64,000 nucleotides of DNA from Lysobacteraceae bacterium NML08-0793 (GCA_002798275.1 NWQR01000002.1:62001-126000); one strand, 5' to 3'. Shown: positions 35,876-47,830, numbered from the stretch's first letter. Translations and numbers: made by a program. Notes: generated by a model not told the origin, from the sequence alone.

Positions 35876-36958
35876 TCAGTTGCCGCGCGGCTCACGACCG
35901 CTGCGCGTATTGGCAGAGGCAGCCGGGATAGTTTCTGCCGGTACCACCACCGGCGCAGCAGGCGGCTGCGCTGTCGCGGGGGTGGCCGATGCAGGTTTTT
36001 CAGCTGCATCCATCGGCACATAAATCAGTTGCCGCCCATCGCCGCCGACCACCTTGCGATTGCCGGCCAGCACTTCTTCCACCGTTTCCAGCCACAGGCG
36101 TTTGCGGGTAACTTCCGGAGCCGCCTTGTACTCATCGACCATCAGGCTGAAACGCTCGGCATCGCCGGTGGCGCGGGCGATTTTTGCGGTCTTGTAGCCT
36201 TCGGCCACGGTACGAATGCTGGCCGCCTGGCCACGCGCCTCCGGTACCACTTTGGCGGCATAGGCGCGCGCCTCACTGATCACCCGATCCTTGTCCTGCT
36301 GGGCGCTGTTGACATCGTCGAAGGCCGGCTTGACTTCATCCGGCGGACGGGCGTTTTGCAGATTGAGATCAGTCACGGTAAGGCCGGTGCGGTACGCATC
36401 CAGCGAGCGCTGCAATTGCTCGCGCGCGGACACGCGCAATGCCGCACGCGCGCCCAGTACCGTATCAAGCGAAGCACGCCCAACCTGCTCGCGCACGGTG
36501 CTGAGTGCAGCCTGTTGCAACACATCGTCTGCATTGCGGGTACCAAACAGATAAAGGCGTGGGTCGCCAACCCGGTACTGCACGTTGATTTCGACATTGA
36601 CGATATTCTCGTCACTGGTCAGCACCGGCACCGTGGTATCCCAAGTTTCAATACGGGTGGCATTGACCTTGGTCACTTGTTCCAGCGGCCAGGGCAATTT
36701 GAAATTGGGGCCGGAGGCCATGGTGCGATGGTATTTGCCAAGCCGCAGCACCACGCCACGCTCCTGCGCCGAAACCAGCACGAAGCTGGAAAATGCCAGC
36801 CACAGTCCCACCCCCAGCAGCACCCAGCGAATTGGATTGCCGCCATCGAACAGACCGCGCAATTGCGCCAGCAGGCCATCGAATGCCCCGCCGCCATTTC
36901 CGGGACGCGGCGGCGTAGGGGGAGGATTATTGGAATTACCGGGCTTGTTCCAGGCCAT
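35876..36958 (-). CDS. hflK: FtsH modulator HflK
   Basis: Partner of HflC, 360 residues. The cytoplasmic N-terminus is Gly/Pro/Asn-rich (NKPGNSNNPPPTPPRPGNGG). One membrane helix (WVLLGVGLWLAFSSFVLV) precedes the SPFH domain with VSAQERGVVLRLGKYHRTM and a coiled-coil arm. The C-terminus is Pro/Ala-rich. FtsH itself is encoded 5 kb further along. The 81-bp gap to hflX contains no clear promoter. Confidence 0.95.
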   Translation of the reverse strand: MAWNKPGNSNNPPPTPPRPGNGGGAFDGLLAQLRGLFDGGNPIRWVLLGVGLWLAFSSFVLVSAQERGVVLRLGKYHRTMASGPNFKLPWPLEQVTKVNATRIETWDTTVPVLTSDENIVNVEINVQYRVGDPRLYLFGTRNADDVLQQAALSTVREQVGRASLDTVLGARAALRVSAREQLQRSLDAYRTGLTVTDLNLQNARPPDEVKPAFDDVNSAQQDKDRVISEARAYAAKVVPEARGQAASIRTVAEGYKTAKIARATGDAERFSLMVDEYKAAPEVTRKRLWLETVEEVLAGNRKVVGGDGRQLIYVPMDAAEKPASATPATAQPPAAPVVVPAETIPAASANTRSGREPRGN

Positions 36959-37039
36959 GCCTGCTCCATCTGGGGCCGCATCGAAGCGGAAAATTGAAAC
37001 GGGGGATTCTAACGGCGCACATGGCCGCTTGCATCGTGC

Positions 37040-38350
37040 TCAGTACATGGGGTCATCATCAGGCGCGGGCAAGAGTGCGCGAATCACGTCCGCCCCCGGC
37101 TCGGACAGCAAACGTTCGGCATCGCTGCGCGGCAGGTCGATATCCAGCTGCCAGCCATGTTCATCATGGCTTTCGGCACGCACTGCGCCAAGGTCATGCA
37201 GCCGTGAGCGCAGCCGGGCGGCATGACTTGGCAAGCGCAGCCGAGCGACAAGACGTTGCAGACCAAAATGCGCGGCAATGCCTTCGCGCAAGGCATCCAG
37301 CCCAAGATGATCGCGTGCCGATACATAGGCACGCGGGCGGGTATCCTCACCGCGCTCGAAACGCGGCTGGATGGCTTCTTGCCGGTCGATTTTGTTGTAC
37401 ACCAGCATCTGCGGCAGGCCGCCCGCACCAATTTCCTCAAGCACCGCATCCACTTGCCGGATACGCTCCTCACGCAAGGGGTCAGCGATGTCAATCACAT
37501 GCAGCAGCAGGTCGGCCTCGCGGGCTTCGGAAAGGGTCGAGCGGAACGCCGCTACCAATTCGTGCGGCAGATCGCGTACAAAGCCCACGGTATCGGCCAA
37601 AAGTGCATGGCCTCCGGGCAAGTCGATGCGGCGCACCGTCGGGTCGAGCGTGGCAAACAACTGGTCGGCAGCATACGCCGCAGCCCCAGTCAGGGCATTG
37701 AACAGGGTGGATTTGCCGGCATTGGTATAGCCCACCAAGGCGATGCGCGGTAGAGCGCTGCGCACTCGGGCACGCCGCATCTGGCTGCGCTGGACTTCGA
37801 CCTTTTCCAGCTTTTTCTGCAACTGGTCAACCCGCTTTTGCAGCAGGCGACGGTCGGTTTCCAACTGGGTTTCACCAGGGCCACGCAAACCGATGGCACC
37901 GCCGCGCTGACGCTCAAGATGGGTCCAGCCTCGCACCAAGCGGGTTGCCAGATGCTTCAACTGCGCCAGTTCCACCTGCAACTTGCCCTCATGCGACTGC
38001 GCACGCTGGGCGAAGATATCCAGAATCAGCCCGGTACGATCCACCACGCGGCGCTCGAGGGCTTTCTCCAGATTGCGCTCCTGCACCGGCGTGAGCGCGT
38101 GATTGACCAGAATCAGATCAGCCGCCAGCGCCTCGGCCACGGCACGGATTTCTTCCAACTTGCCGCTGCCAATCAAAGTAGCCGGATTGGGTCGGTCGAT
38201 GCGGGCGGTTGCCACTTGCAGCACCTTGGCGCCTGCCGAGCGCGCAAGCTCGGCAAACTCCTCGATTACTTCTTCGTCCGCTGAACTGCCGGTATGCGGC
38301 TGAATCAGCAATGCGTTCTCGCCCTTTCTGGATCGGTCAAACAATTCCAC
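37040..38350 (-). CDS. hflX: Ribosome-associated GTPase HflX
   Basis: GTPase that splits stalled or heat-damaged 70S ribosomes, 436 residues. The N-terminal HflX domain contains ATLIGSGKLEEI and LILVNHALTPVQERNLEKAL. A coiled-coil linker leads to the G domain with G1 GYTNAGKSTLFNAL, G3 DTVGFVRDLP and G4 NKID. The ATP-binding glycine-rich segment RGPGETQLETDRR is present. Between hfq and hflK in the conserved miaA-hfq-hflX-hflKC order. Confidence 0.95.
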   Translation of the reverse strand: MELFDRSRKGENALLIQPHTGSSADEEVIEEFAELARSAGAKVLQVATARIDRPNPATLIGSGKLEEIRAVAEALAADLILVNHALTPVQERNLEKALERRVVDRTGLILDIFAQRAQSHEGKLQVELAQLKHLATRLVRGWTHLERQRGGAIGLRGPGETQLETDRRLLQKRVDQLQKKLEKVEVQRSQMRRARVRSALPRIALVGYTNAGKSTLFNALTGAAAYAADQLFATLDPTVRRIDLPGGHALLADTVGFVRDLPHELVAAFRSTLSEAREADLLLHVIDIADPLREERIRQVDAVLEEIGAGGLPQMLVYNKIDRQEAIQPRFERGEDTRPRAYVSARDHLGLDALREGIAAHFGLQRLVARLRLPSHAARLRSRLHDLGAVRAESHDEHGWQLDIDLPRSDAERLLSEPGADVIRALLPAPDDDPMY

Positions 38351-38376
38351 CGATCAATATCCCGTGCGGTTCTGCA

Positions 38377-38658
38377 TCAGTCCTCGTCACTCATACCGCG
38401 AGCACTGCTTTCATATCCGGCAGCGGCGTATTGCGCCGCATTCGGCCCCACACGCACATTGCGCGCCGGCACCACGGTGGAAATGGCGTGCTTGTACACC
38501 ATCTGGCTCACGGTATTGCGCAGCAGCACCACAAACTGGTCAAACGACTCGATGGTGCCTTGCAGCTTGATGCCATTGACCAGATAAATGGAAACCGGCA
38601 CGCGCTCGCGACGCAGGGCGTTGAGAAAAGGATCTTGCAAGGATTGGGCTTTGGACAC
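38377..38658 (-). CDS. hfq: RNA chaperone Hfq
   Basis: Hexameric Sm-like RNA chaperone for small-RNA regulation, 93 residues. Sm1 ([40 protein letters not shown]) and Sm2 ([12 protein letters not shown]) are canonical. The proximal-face Gln, the YKH motif and the rim arginines are all present. The C-terminal tail is short and ends in acidic residues (SDED), as in Hfq proteins with autoregulatory acidic tips. The start codon is GTG (38656-38658), with GGGGA upstream. Confidence 0.96.
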   Translation of the reverse strand: MSKAQSLQDPFLNALRRERVPVSIYLVNGIKLQGTIESFDQFVVLLRNTVSQMVYKHAISTVVPARNVRVGPNAAQYAAAGYESSARGMSDED

Positions 38659-38708
38659 GTGATTTCCCCGTTGTTCTGATTATTTGTTGTTGTTTTCCGC
38701 CTAGGCGG
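38659..38708 (-). promoter_or_regulatory. hfq leader with ARN triplets and palindrome
   Basis: Read on the minus strand, the 50 bases before hfq begin with the perfect palindrome CCGCCTAGGCGG (38697-38708). They continue with AACAACAACAAA, four ARN triplets, the motif bound by the distal face of Hfq. GGGGA follows as the ribosome-binding site. This could allow Hfq to bind its own mRNA. Confidence 0.4.
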
Positions 38709-38731
38709 CGAGTGAAGTGTACCGCAGGGCG

Positions 38732-39691
38732 TCAGCTTCTGGGTAAAAAAGCCGCCACTGCCGCATCGAGCTTGCGGTGCTGATGCTGTGGATCAAACCA
38801 GAGCGCATCATATTGGCTGCGCAGCCAAGTGAGCTGCCTTTTGGCAAGTTGCCGGGTGGCAAAAATACCTTGATTGCGGAAGGTCGCGGCATCGGTTGCG
38901 CCATCCAGATAATCCCAGGCTTGCCGATAGCCCACCGCACGGATGGCAGGCAAATCGCGCACGGCCGGATGTTCGGCCAGCGCTGGCAGGGCGCGCAGGG
39001 CGCGGACTTCATCCAGAAATCCGGCTGCCAGCATCGCATCAAAGCGGGCTTCGATGCGTTGATGCAAAACGCTGCGCTTGGCAGGCGCCAGCACCAGCTT
39101 CAAGACCTTGGCCGGGAAGCGCGCCTGCCGTCGGCCTTCGGCCTGCCAGACGGAAATCGGCTTGCCGGTCAGCTGCCAAATCTCCAGCGCCCGCTGGATA
39201 CGCTGCGGGTCAGTGGCATGAATGCGCGCGGCGGCCAGCGGATCCACTGCGGCAAGTTCGGCATGCAGCGCCGCCCAACCTTCACGGGCGGCGCGGGCGC
39301 TGATGGCCGCACGGATTTCCGGACTGGCCTCCGGCATTGGCGCAAGCCCGCGCAGCAGCGCCTGAAAATACAATCCGGTGCCACCGGCCAGAATTGGCAG
39401 CTTGCCACGCGCCAGAACATCCTTCACGGCGCTGTGGGCATCGGCAGCAAAATCCGCCGCCGAGTACGGCTGCCAAGGCTCGCGCAGATCCAGAAGATGA
39501 TGACGCACCCGCGCTTGCTCATCGTCGCTGGGCTTGGCCGAGCCAATATCCAACCGCCTGTAAACCAGCGCCGAATCGACACTGACAATCTCGCCGTCAT
39601 GGCGCTCGGCCAATGCCAGCGCGGTCGCAGTTTTGCCGGCGGCCGTCGGCCCCATCAGCGCGATCGCCAGCGGTCGGGTATCGGCGGGCAT
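38732..39691 (-). CDS. miaA: tRNA dimethylallyltransferase MiaA
   Basis: Adds the isopentenyl group to A37 of tRNAs that read UNN codons; 319 residues. Walker [14 protein letters not shown], the [16 protein letters not shown] motif and [16 protein letters not shown] are present, along with the C-terminal [13 protein letters not shown] and [12 protein letters not shown]. The ATG at 39691 overlaps the putP stop by one base (TGATG), which supports this start over the TTG one codon earlier. Confidence 0.95.
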   Translation of the reverse strand: MPADTRPLAIALMGPTAAGKTATALALAERHDGEIVSVDSALVYRRLDIGSAKPSDDEQARVRHHLLDLREPWQPYSAADFAADAHSAVKDVLARGKLPILAGGTGLYFQALLRGLAPMPEASPEIRAAISARAAREGWAALHAELAAVDPLAAARIHATDPQRIQRALEIWQLTGKPISVWQAEGRRQARFPAKVLKLVLAPAKRSVLHQRIEARFDAMLAAGFLDEVRALRALPALAEHPAVRDLPAIRAVGYRQAWDYLDGATDAATFRNQGIFATRQLAKRQLTWLRSQYDALWFDPQHQHRKLDAAVAAFLPRS

Positions 39692-41271
39692 CAATATCCG
39701 GCCTGTCGCAGCTCGTTGCGCACCGCATCATGACGCGCAACGACTTCTGCCGACGGCTTAGCAGTCGCCAGACTGGCCAGCATCGCGCCCTGCATGGCGA
39801 TGATGAAGCCCGGCACGATTTCATACACCGGCCACAGGTCGTGCAATCTGCCGAATATCGCCCGCCCGGCAATGCTGACACTCTGCGCGAGAGGCGACAT
39901 CTTCGCCAGCGCCTCCGCTTCCACCGACTTGGCATTGGCCCAAAGAATCACCACCAATGCCCCCAGCACGATACCAACCAAGGCACCCCAAGCATTCATC
40001 CGCCGCCAGAACAGCGACAGCAATACCACCGGCCCAAATGCCGCGCCAAATCCGGCCCAGGCATAGCCGACCAGCCCCAGCACACGGCTGTCCGGATCAC
40101 GGGCGATGAAGATGGCCACCAGCGCCACCAATGCGACCATCGCCCGGCCAAACCAGACCAGCTCTTTCTGCCCGGCGTTGGGACGAATAAAGCCGTGATA
40201 GAAGTCTTCGGTCAGGGAGCTTGCGCAAACCAGCAACTGCGCCGAAAGCGTGCTCATCACCGCCGCCAGAATGGCCGAAAGCAACACCCCGGCAATCCAC
40301 GGATTGAACAGCACATCCGAAAGCACGATGAATACACGCTCGTGGTTTTCCAACACCGGCCCGGCCTGCTCTGGATGGCTTGCGAAATAGCTGATACCGA
40401 AGAACCCCACCAATACCGCCCCGCCCAGGCACAGCACCATCCAAGTCATGCCGATGCGGCGTGCGCTGGGAATGGTGGCGAGGCTCTCGGCCGCCATGAA
40501 ACGCGCCAGGATATGCGGCTGACCGAAATACCCAAGCCCCCAAGCGGCTGCGGAAATCACTGCAATCACCCCGCCACTGCCAAGCCAGGAGAGTTTTTCC
40601 GGGCTGACGCTTTCAATCACCGCAAGACTCGCCGCCACCCCACCCTGGCTCATGATGACCATCACCGGGGTCAGAATCAGCGCGAAAATCATCAATGTTG
40701 CCTGCACCGTATCCGTCCAGCTCACCGCCAGAAAGCCGCCAATCAGGGTATAGGCGATGGTCGCAGCCGCCCCCCACCACAGCGCCTGCTGGTAAGACAT
40801 GCCAAACACGCTTTCGAAAAGCCGTGCTCCGGCCACCACACCGGCGGCGGCATACAAGGCAAAAAACACCAAAATCACCAAGGATGACACCACCCGCAGC
40901 AGCTTGCCATTGCGCCCAAAACGGTTGGTGAAGTAGTCCGGCAAGGTCAGCGCATTGCCAGTTCGCTCGGTATAAACCCGCAAGGGCCCGGCCACCAGCC
41001 GCCAATTGAGATAGGCGCCGAGGGTGAGGCCGACCGCCATCCAGGCTTCCGACAGGCCGGTGAGAAAAATCGCCCCGGGCAACCCCATCAGCAACCAGCC
41101 ACTCATATCCGAAGCCCCGGCCGCCATCGCCGTAACATAGCCACCCAGCGAGCGTCCGCCTAGGATGTAGTCGTCAAAATTGCGGGTGCGCCACCAGGCA
41201 AAAAAGCCGATCGCCACCATCGCCAACAGATACAAGCCAAAGGTAATCAGAAGCTGCGGGCTGGCACTCAT
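39691..41271 (-). CDS. putP: Sodium/proline symporter PutP
   Basis: Sodium:solute symporter family member, 526 residues with about 13 membrane helices. PutP-type sequence is strong throughout: [55 protein letters not shown] and [20 protein letters not shown]. It imports proline with Na+. It is coupled to miaA by overlap, which is not a usual pairing. Confidence 0.92.
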   Translation of the reverse strand: MSASPQLLITFGLYLLAMVAIGFFAWWRTRNFDDYILGGRSLGGYVTAMAAGASDMSGWLLMGLPGAIFLTGLSEAWMAVGLTLGAYLNWRLVAGPLRVYTERTGNALTLPDYFTNRFGRNGKLLRVVSSLVILVFFALYAAAGVVAGARLFESVFGMSYQQALWWGAAATIAYTLIGGFLAVSWTDTVQATLMIFALILTPVMVIMSQGGVAASLAVIESVSPEKLSWLGSGGVIAVISAAAWGLGYFGQPHILARFMAAESLATIPSARRIGMTWMVLCLGGAVLVGFFGISYFASHPEQAGPVLENHERVFIVLSDVLFNPWIAGVLLSAILAAVMSTLSAQLLVCASSLTEDFYHGFIRPNAGQKELVWFGRAMVALVALVAIFIARDPDSRVLGLVGYAWAGFGAAFGPVVLLSLFWRRMNAWGALVGIVLGALVVILWANAKSVEAEALAKMSPLAQSVSIAGRAIFGRLHDLWPVYEIVPGFIIAMQGAMLASLATAKPSAEVVARHDAVRNELRQAGY

Positions 41272-41384
41272 CAGCAGACACCATCAACAAAAGAAAGCGC
41301 GCAGCTTAACCTGCGATGAGCAAAATGCGATAGACCGTGCGTGAAGCTCCGCTTGCGGCTTCTGCCTGCAAAGCCCGGATGGCC

Positions 41385-42296
41385 TCAAAACCCGTCCGGC
41401 CAATCTGGTTGTGCGGTGGGCTTGTCTTGGCGCGGCGGGGCGATTTCAGCCAGTGCCTGCCAGACCTTCAGAGCATCGACCGTGGCCGCCACATCATGCA
41501 CCCGGACAATGTTTGCGCCGCGCTCTGCGGCCAGCAAATGCGCCGCGACCGAGCCATGCAGACGCGCTTGCGGCTCGCTCCGCCCGGTGATTTCACCAAT
41601 GCTACGCTTGCGTGAGAGCCCGGCCAATACCGGCACGCCCAGCTCGCCCAAACGCGGCAACTGCGCCAGAAGTTGCAGATTGTGTTGCAGGGTTTTACCA
41701 AAGCCAAAGCCCGGATCCACCACGATCCGATTGCGCGGAATACCGGCCATTTCGCAAGCAAAAATGCGCTCGGCCAAAAAATGATGCACTTCGCTCACCA
41801 CATCGTCGTACTGCGGTGCCTGCTGCATGCTGCGCGGCTCGCCCTGCATATGCATCAGAACCACCGGCACGCCCAGCGATGCGGCCATTTCCAGCGCGCC
41901 TGCCCGACGCAAGGCATAGACATCGTTGATGAGCCCCGCCCCTGCCGCGACCGCAGCCTGCATCACTTCCGGCTTGGACGTGTCGATACTGATCGGCACA
42001 TCAACTTGCGCCGCCAGCCCGGCAATAACCGGAAGCACGCGCTGCAATTCTTCTTGCAACGGCACCTCAGCGGCACCGGGACGGGTGGATTCGCCACCAA
42101 TATCGAGCATATCTGCCCCCTCTGCCACCAATCGCAGGCCATGGGCGATGGCCGCTTCGCTGCCATCATGCTGCCCGCCATCAGAAAACGAATCCGGCGT
42201 GACATTGACAATGCCCATCACCTGCGGGCGATCAAGCCGCAGCAGTTTGCCTGCGCAATCAAGTTTCGGGGTAGTGTCGAACATGCTCTCGAACAT
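41385..42296 (-). CDS. folP: Dihydropteroate synthase
   Basis: Condenses p-aminobenzoate with the pterin diphosphate in folate synthesis and is the sulfonamide target. Motifs: MGIVNVTPDSFSDGG, DIGGESTRPGA, INDVYALR, DPGFGFGKTLQHN, LAGLSRKRSIG and the C-terminal RVHDVAAT. 303 residues from ATG 42296; ATG 42284 is an alternative. It follows ftsH, the usual place, but a hairpin terminator lies between them. Confidence 0.94.
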   Translation of the reverse strand: MFESMFDTTPKLDCAGKLLRLDRPQVMGIVNVTPDSFSDGGQHDGSEAAIAHGLRLVAEGADMLDIGGESTRPGAAEVPLQEELQRVLPVIAGLAAQVDVPISIDTSKPEVMQAAVAAGAGLINDVYALRRAGALEMAASLGVPVVLMHMQGEPRSMQQAPQYDDVVSEVHHFLAERIFACEMAGIPRNRIVVDPGFGFGKTLQHNLQLLAQLPRLGELGVPVLAGLSRKRSIGEITGRSEPQARLHGSVAAHLLAAERGANIVRVHDVAATVDALKVWQALAEIAPPRQDKPTAQPDWPDGF

Positions 42297-42316
42297 GGGA
42301 CTCAAAGCCTTGTACG

Positions 42317-42342
42317 CAAAACGCCGGTTTCCCGGCGTTTTG
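42317..42342 (-). terminator. Terminator-like hairpin between ftsH and folP
   Basis: An 11-bp perfect stem CAAAACGCCGG / CCGGCGTTTTG with loop GAAA on the transcribed strand, nine bases after the ftsH stop. The T tract is within and just after the stem. folP begins 21 bases later, so read-through would be needed to express it from the ftsH promoter. Confidence 0.75.
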
Positions 42343-42350
42343 TCCTTGGG

Positions 42351-44261
<1,911 letters not shown>

Positions 44262-44276
44262 GAAACCTCCGGGCCT

Positions 44277-44906
44277 TTATTTCATCTGCGCCAGCTTGCC
44301 CTGCGCCAGCGCATACACTTCGTTGGAACGGCGGCGCGAGGCTGCCGGCTTGCGGATTGCCACCTTGGCATAGCGCCGACGCAGCTCACGGACATAGTCG
44401 TCAAAGCCCACGCCCTGAAACAGTTTTATCAGGAATGTGCCGCCCGTGCGCAGATGCGCGTCGGCGAACGCCATCGCCAGTTCGGAAAGGTACATCGCCC
44501 GTGCCTGATCGACCGCATCCACCCCACTCATATTGGGGGCCATATCGGACAAAACAAGATCCACCGCCTCGCCTGCGAGCATCTGCTGCAATTGCGCCAA
44601 AACCGCGTCCTCGCGGAAATCACCATGCAAAAACTCCACCCCGGCCAGCGACGGCATTTCCAGGATGTCAGAAGCAATCACCCGACCGGTATCCCCCAAC
44701 TGCTGCCGCACCCATTGCGACCAGCCCCCCGGCGCCGCGCCCAGATCCACCACCACCATACCCGGCTTCAGCAGCCGGTCGCGCTCGACCAGCTCTTCGA
44801 GCTTGAATGCCGCGCGCGAACGCAAGCCGGTAGCCTGCGCCTTTTTGACGTAAGGATCGGAAAAATGCTCTCTGAGCCAGCGATGACTGGATTTGCTGCG
44901 TGCCAT
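44277..44906 (-). CDS. rlmE: 23S rRNA 2'-O-methyltransferase RlmE
   Basis: Methylates U2552 of 23S rRNA (FtsJ/RrmJ), 209 residues. SAM-binding motif [14 protein letters not shown], then SDMAPNMSG and the KLFQG catalytic Lys region ([14 protein letters not shown]). ATG 44906 gives [10 protein letters not shown], the standard N-terminus; a longer frame would cross into divergent yhbY. Confidence 0.95.
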   Translation of the reverse strand: MARSKSSHRWLREHFSDPYVKKAQATGLRSRAAFKLEELVERDRLLKPGMVVVDLGAAPGGWSQWVRQQLGDTGRVIASDILEMPSLAGVEFLHGDFREDAVLAQLQQMLAGEAVDLVLSDMAPNMSGVDAVDQARAMYLSELAMAFADAHLRTGGTFLIKLFQGVGFDDYVRELRRRYAKVAIRKPAASRRRSNEVYALAQGKLAQMK

Positions 44907-44973
44907 GCGTTTGCTTCGTATCGTCCACGCGCATGATACCCTGCCCGCTTCCCTTGCCATTCACTCCCCACTG

Positions 44974-45279
44974 ATGAGTACCGAACTTTCTTCTGCCCAA
45001 ATCCGCTATCTACGCGGCGAAGCCCATGATCTCAAGCCTTTGTTGCAGGTGGGCGGCAAAGGACTGGGTGCCGGGCTGATGGCTGAACTTGCGCAACTTT
45101 TGGAAGACCATGAGCTCATCAAGGTGAAAGTCGCCGCTGCCGACCGTGAAAGCCGCGATGCCCTGATTGCCGAAATGGCCGCACAGGCCGGTGCCGCACT
45201 GGTGCAGCGCATCGGCCATACCGCCGTGCTGTATCGCGCATCGAAAGAAAAGCGCCGCATCGTGCTGCCGCGCAGCTGA
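44974..45279 (+). CDS. yhbY: YhbY family CRM-domain RNA-binding protein
   Basis: A 101-residue CRM-domain protein that associates with pre-50S particles. Motifs: LSSAQIRYLRGEAHDLKPLL and the conserved GGKGL-type loop (VGGKGLGAGLM), with basic residues near the C-terminus. Divergent from rlmE, the conserved arrangement. The start at 44974 gives MSTELSSAQ. Confidence 0.92.
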   Translation: MSTELSSAQIRYLRGEAHDLKPLLQVGGKGLGAGLMAELAQLLEDHELIKVKVAAADRESRDALIAEMAAQAGAALVQRIGHTAVLYRASKEKRRIVLPRS

Positions 45280-45284
45280 AAACC

Positions 45285-45671
45285 ATGCACTTGGTCGAAG
45301 AAAAGCCGGATTTCGAGTTTTTTCTGCGCGGTGCAGAAGGACATTACGCACTGGTCAATGCCAGGCGACTCCAGGCAAGCTTTATCCTTTCTCCGCATCA
45401 GCTGCTGGAAAACTGGCCCATCACCCAGGCCATCGCGTTGGATGCGGCGGCGATGGAAAGCCTCATCGCCCTGCAGCCGGAAGTAGTGCTTCTTGGCACT
45501 GGCACAAGCCAAGTATTCCCGCCTGCCGAAGCGATGGCCGCCTGCCTTTCGCGCGGCATCGGTATCGAGTGCATGTCCAATGCCGCAGCTGCCCGCACCT
45601 TCAATGTACTGGCCGGTGAGGGTCGCAAAGTGGTGGCAGGCTTTATCTTGCGCCAAGAAAACCCCGCCTAA
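45285..45671 (+). CDS. Mth938-like domain protein
   Basis: A 128-residue protein of the Mth938/DUF498 family, recognised by VVLLGTGTSQVFPPAEAMAA, GIGIECMSNAAAARTFNVL and the C-terminal KVVAGFIL. Relatives include mitochondrial NDUFAF3; the bacterial role is unknown. It starts five bases after yhbY stops and is probably cotranscribed. Confidence 0.85.
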   Translation: MHLVEEKPDFEFFLRGAEGHYALVNARRLQASFILSPHQLLENWPITQAIALDAAAMESLIALQPEVVLLGTGTSQVFPPAEAMAACLSRGIGIECMSNAAAARTFNVLAGEGRKVVAGFILRQENPA

Positions 45672-45753
45672 GCCCGACTCGCCAGTGGAGACACCCGCCG
45701 GCGTGGCTCACACTGTCGGCGCTATCCATGCCGGCCAACTGGCCAGCATGGGC

Positions 45754-46113
45754 TTACATGGTGAATGTCGGCTTTTCGCTTTCCATTTTGCCAGCCAGCA
45801 AAGTTTCAATCTGATCCTTCAGCGCCAGCCCTTCGCGGGTATCGTCAAACTTCACGCCCACGCCAGCCGGGCGGCTTCCTTGGGCACCAACCGGAGTAAT
45901 CCAGCAAACCTTGCCTGAAACCGGCAGCTTCTCCGACGAGCTTGGCAAGGTCACCAGCATGAAAACCTCCTGTCCCAGTGGCAAACGATTGGGGGTGGGC
46001 ACAAACAATCCGCCGCCCTTGATAAAAGGCATATAGGCGTTATGCAACATATTATCGTCGGCGATATTGACAGTCAGAATGCTTTGGCGACCGCCACCTG
46101 CTATTGCGCTCAT
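45754..46113 (-). CDS. PilZ domain protein
   Basis: A 119-residue protein with a PilZ domain similar to the type IV pilus protein PilZ. Segments: MLHNAYMPFIKGGGLFVPT, LPLGQEVFMLVTLP and SGKVCWITPVG. The N-terminal RxxxR c-di-GMP-binding motif is not seen, as in canonical PilZ proteins that do not bind c-di-GMP. In relatives it often follows holB, which is not present here. ATG 46113 has AGAGA upstream. Confidence 0.85.
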   Translation of the reverse strand: MSAIAGGGRQSILTVNIADDNMLHNAYMPFIKGGGLFVPTPNRLPLGQEVFMLVTLPSSSEKLPVSGKVCWITPVGAQGSRPAGVGVKFDDTREGLALKDQIETLLAGKMESEKPTFTM

Positions 46114-46244
46114 GAGATTTCTCTTTGTGCTGGTCTGCCAAGGATAACGGCTGATGCGTCGATTGGCACATAAAACTGCCAACCGCCAAGCACTTTTGCC
46201 CCACCCTGCTCTACACTTGCCGCCCCAGTCCGCGCGCTAGCCCC

Positions 46245-47195
46245 ATGGCCTCCAGCTTTTTTGCCCTGTTCGACGACATCGCCACCATTCTTGACGACGT
46301 GGCGGCCATGACCAAACTCGCCACCAAGAAAACAGCCGGCGTGCTCGGCGATGATCTGGCACTCAATGCCCAGCAGGTAACCGGCATCCAGGCCAATCGA
46401 GAGCTGCCGGTAATTTGGGCAGTCGCCAAGGGCTCGCTCGTCAACAAGGCCATTTTGGTGCCTGCGGCACTGGCCATCGCCGCACTGGAAAGCTGGCTGC
46501 ATGGCCGCGGCATCCATCTGCCGCTGATTACGCCGCTACTGATGCTTGGCGGGGCTTTTTTATGTTTTGAAGGCGTGGAAAAACTCGCCCACAAGCTCTT
46601 TCATCCCCAACAGGCCGATGCCCACGCCGAAGAACATCGGGCGGCGCTGGCGAATACGGCTGTTGACTTGGTGCAGATGGAACGCGAAAAAATCAGCGGT
46701 GCGGTGCGGACGGACTTCATCCTTTCTGCCGAAATCATCGTGATTTCACTCGGTACCGTGGCCGGTGAGGCTCTCCTCAAACAGCTCGGCGTACTGGTCG
46801 CCATCTCACTCATCATGACCGTCGGCGTCTATGGTCTGGTGGCGCTGATTGTGAAGCTCGATGATGCCGGGCTTGCGCTGACCGACCACGGCCGCCGCAC
46901 GCAGGGTCTGGGCGCCGCAGTGGGGCGCGGCATTTTGGCCGGTGCCCCGTGGCTGATGAAGTTTCTTTCCGTCGCCGGAACCGCGGCGATGTTTTTGGTC
47001 GGCGGCGGTATCGTTGCGCATGCGTTGCCCCCCCTGCATCACTTAGGTGAAATGCTCGACCAACTGCCCATCGGCTGGCTGTGGAGCTCGCTGTTCGCAG
47101 CGGCTGTCGGGCTTGCCACCGGCACACTAGTTCTACTGGCAGTCAATTGGGTAAAGCGTTTTCGCGGCAAGCCGACAGAGCATGAAAAAGCCTGA
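46245..47195 (+). CDS. DUF808 family inner-membrane protein
   Basis: A 316-residue membrane protein of the DUF808/YedI family, with SSFFALFDDIATILDDVAAM at the N-terminus and six or so hydrophobic segments. The conserved cytoplasmic segment DDLALNAQQVTGI and ENSE-type AEEHRAALANTAVD are present. Function unknown. It stands alone, divergent from the PilZ gene. Confidence 0.85.
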   Translation: MASSFFALFDDIATILDDVAAMTKLATKKTAGVLGDDLALNAQQVTGIQANRELPVIWAVAKGSLVNKAILVPAALAIAALESWLHGRGIHLPLITPLLMLGGAFLCFEGVEKLAHKLFHPQQADAHAEEHRAALANTAVDLVQMEREKISGAVRTDFILSAEIIVISLGTVAGEALLKQLGVLVAISLIMTVGVYGLVALIVKLDDAGLALTDHGRRTQGLGAAVGRGILAGAPWLMKFLSVAGTAAMFLVGGGIVAHALPPLHHLGEMLDQLPIGWLWSSLFAAAVGLATGTLVLLAVNWVKRFRGKPTEHEKA

Positions 47196-47269
47196 AATGC
47201 ACATGACCGTGTATCCGAAATCTGTCCACTTTCAGCTTTGTCAACACCTTTTCATGGCACGATAGCCCC

Positions 47270-47830
47270 ATGGTCGCACGCAACCGCCTCCCGCCTTGGC
47301 ATGAAGAACTAACGCTCAGCAATGGGCGCAAGATATTGATTCGTCCGATTCACCCGGAAGATGCCGCCCCCCTGCGTGCCTCATTTGCCCTGCTGGAGCC
47401 GGACGAAATCCGCAATCGCTATCTGCACGCCGTGCAGGAGCTCTCCGAAGCGGAGGTTCAGCGCCTGACCCATCCCGATCCGCGCGTCGAATTTGCCTTG
47501 GTGGCTGCCGAGCCCTATCCCGCAGGTGAAGCGCTGCTGGGCGCAGTGGGCAGGGTGTATCTGATTCCCAATTCGCGCGATGCCGAATACGCCATCTTGG
47601 TCAGCAAATATGTTCGTGCGCTGGGACTTGGGCGGCATCTGATGTTGCGCCTGGTGCGCTGGGCACGCACGCAAAAAGTCGAACGACTGTACGGTGATGT
47701 GCTCGATCAGAATCATCCGATGCTTTCGCTATGCGAATCGCTCGGCTTTACCCGCCAACGCGACCAAGACAGCCCCGGCCTGTTCCGGGTCATGCTGGAC
47801 TTGCGCGAGCAGCATCCGGACAAGGACTGA
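47270..47830 (+). CDS. GNAT family acetyltransferase
   Basis: A 186-residue GNAT N-acetyltransferase. The acetyl-CoA binding region is VRALGLGRHLMLRLVRWAR, an R/Q-x-x-G-x-A/G variant. The sequence GRKILIRPIHPEDAAPLRASF resembles the acetyltransferase domain found at the end of Pat/AcuA-like protein acetyltransferases. The substrate is unknown. A weak promoter (TTGTCA, 17 bp, GATAGC at 47238-47266) lies directly upstream. Confidence 0.82.
   Translation: MVARNRLPPWHEELTLSNGRKILIRPIHPEDAAPLRASFALLEPDEIRNRYLHAVQELSEAEVQRLTHPDPRVEFALVAAEPYPAGEALLGAVGRVYLIPNSRDAEYAILVSKYVRALGLGRHLMLRLVRWARTQKVERLYGDVLDQNHPMLSLCESLGFTRQRDQDSPGLFRVMLDLREQHPDKD

Noticed and set aside
45672-45753. Possible small RNA between the Mth938-like and PilZ genes
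   Set aside because: Only 82 bp between convergent stops, with no promoter or terminator pattern.
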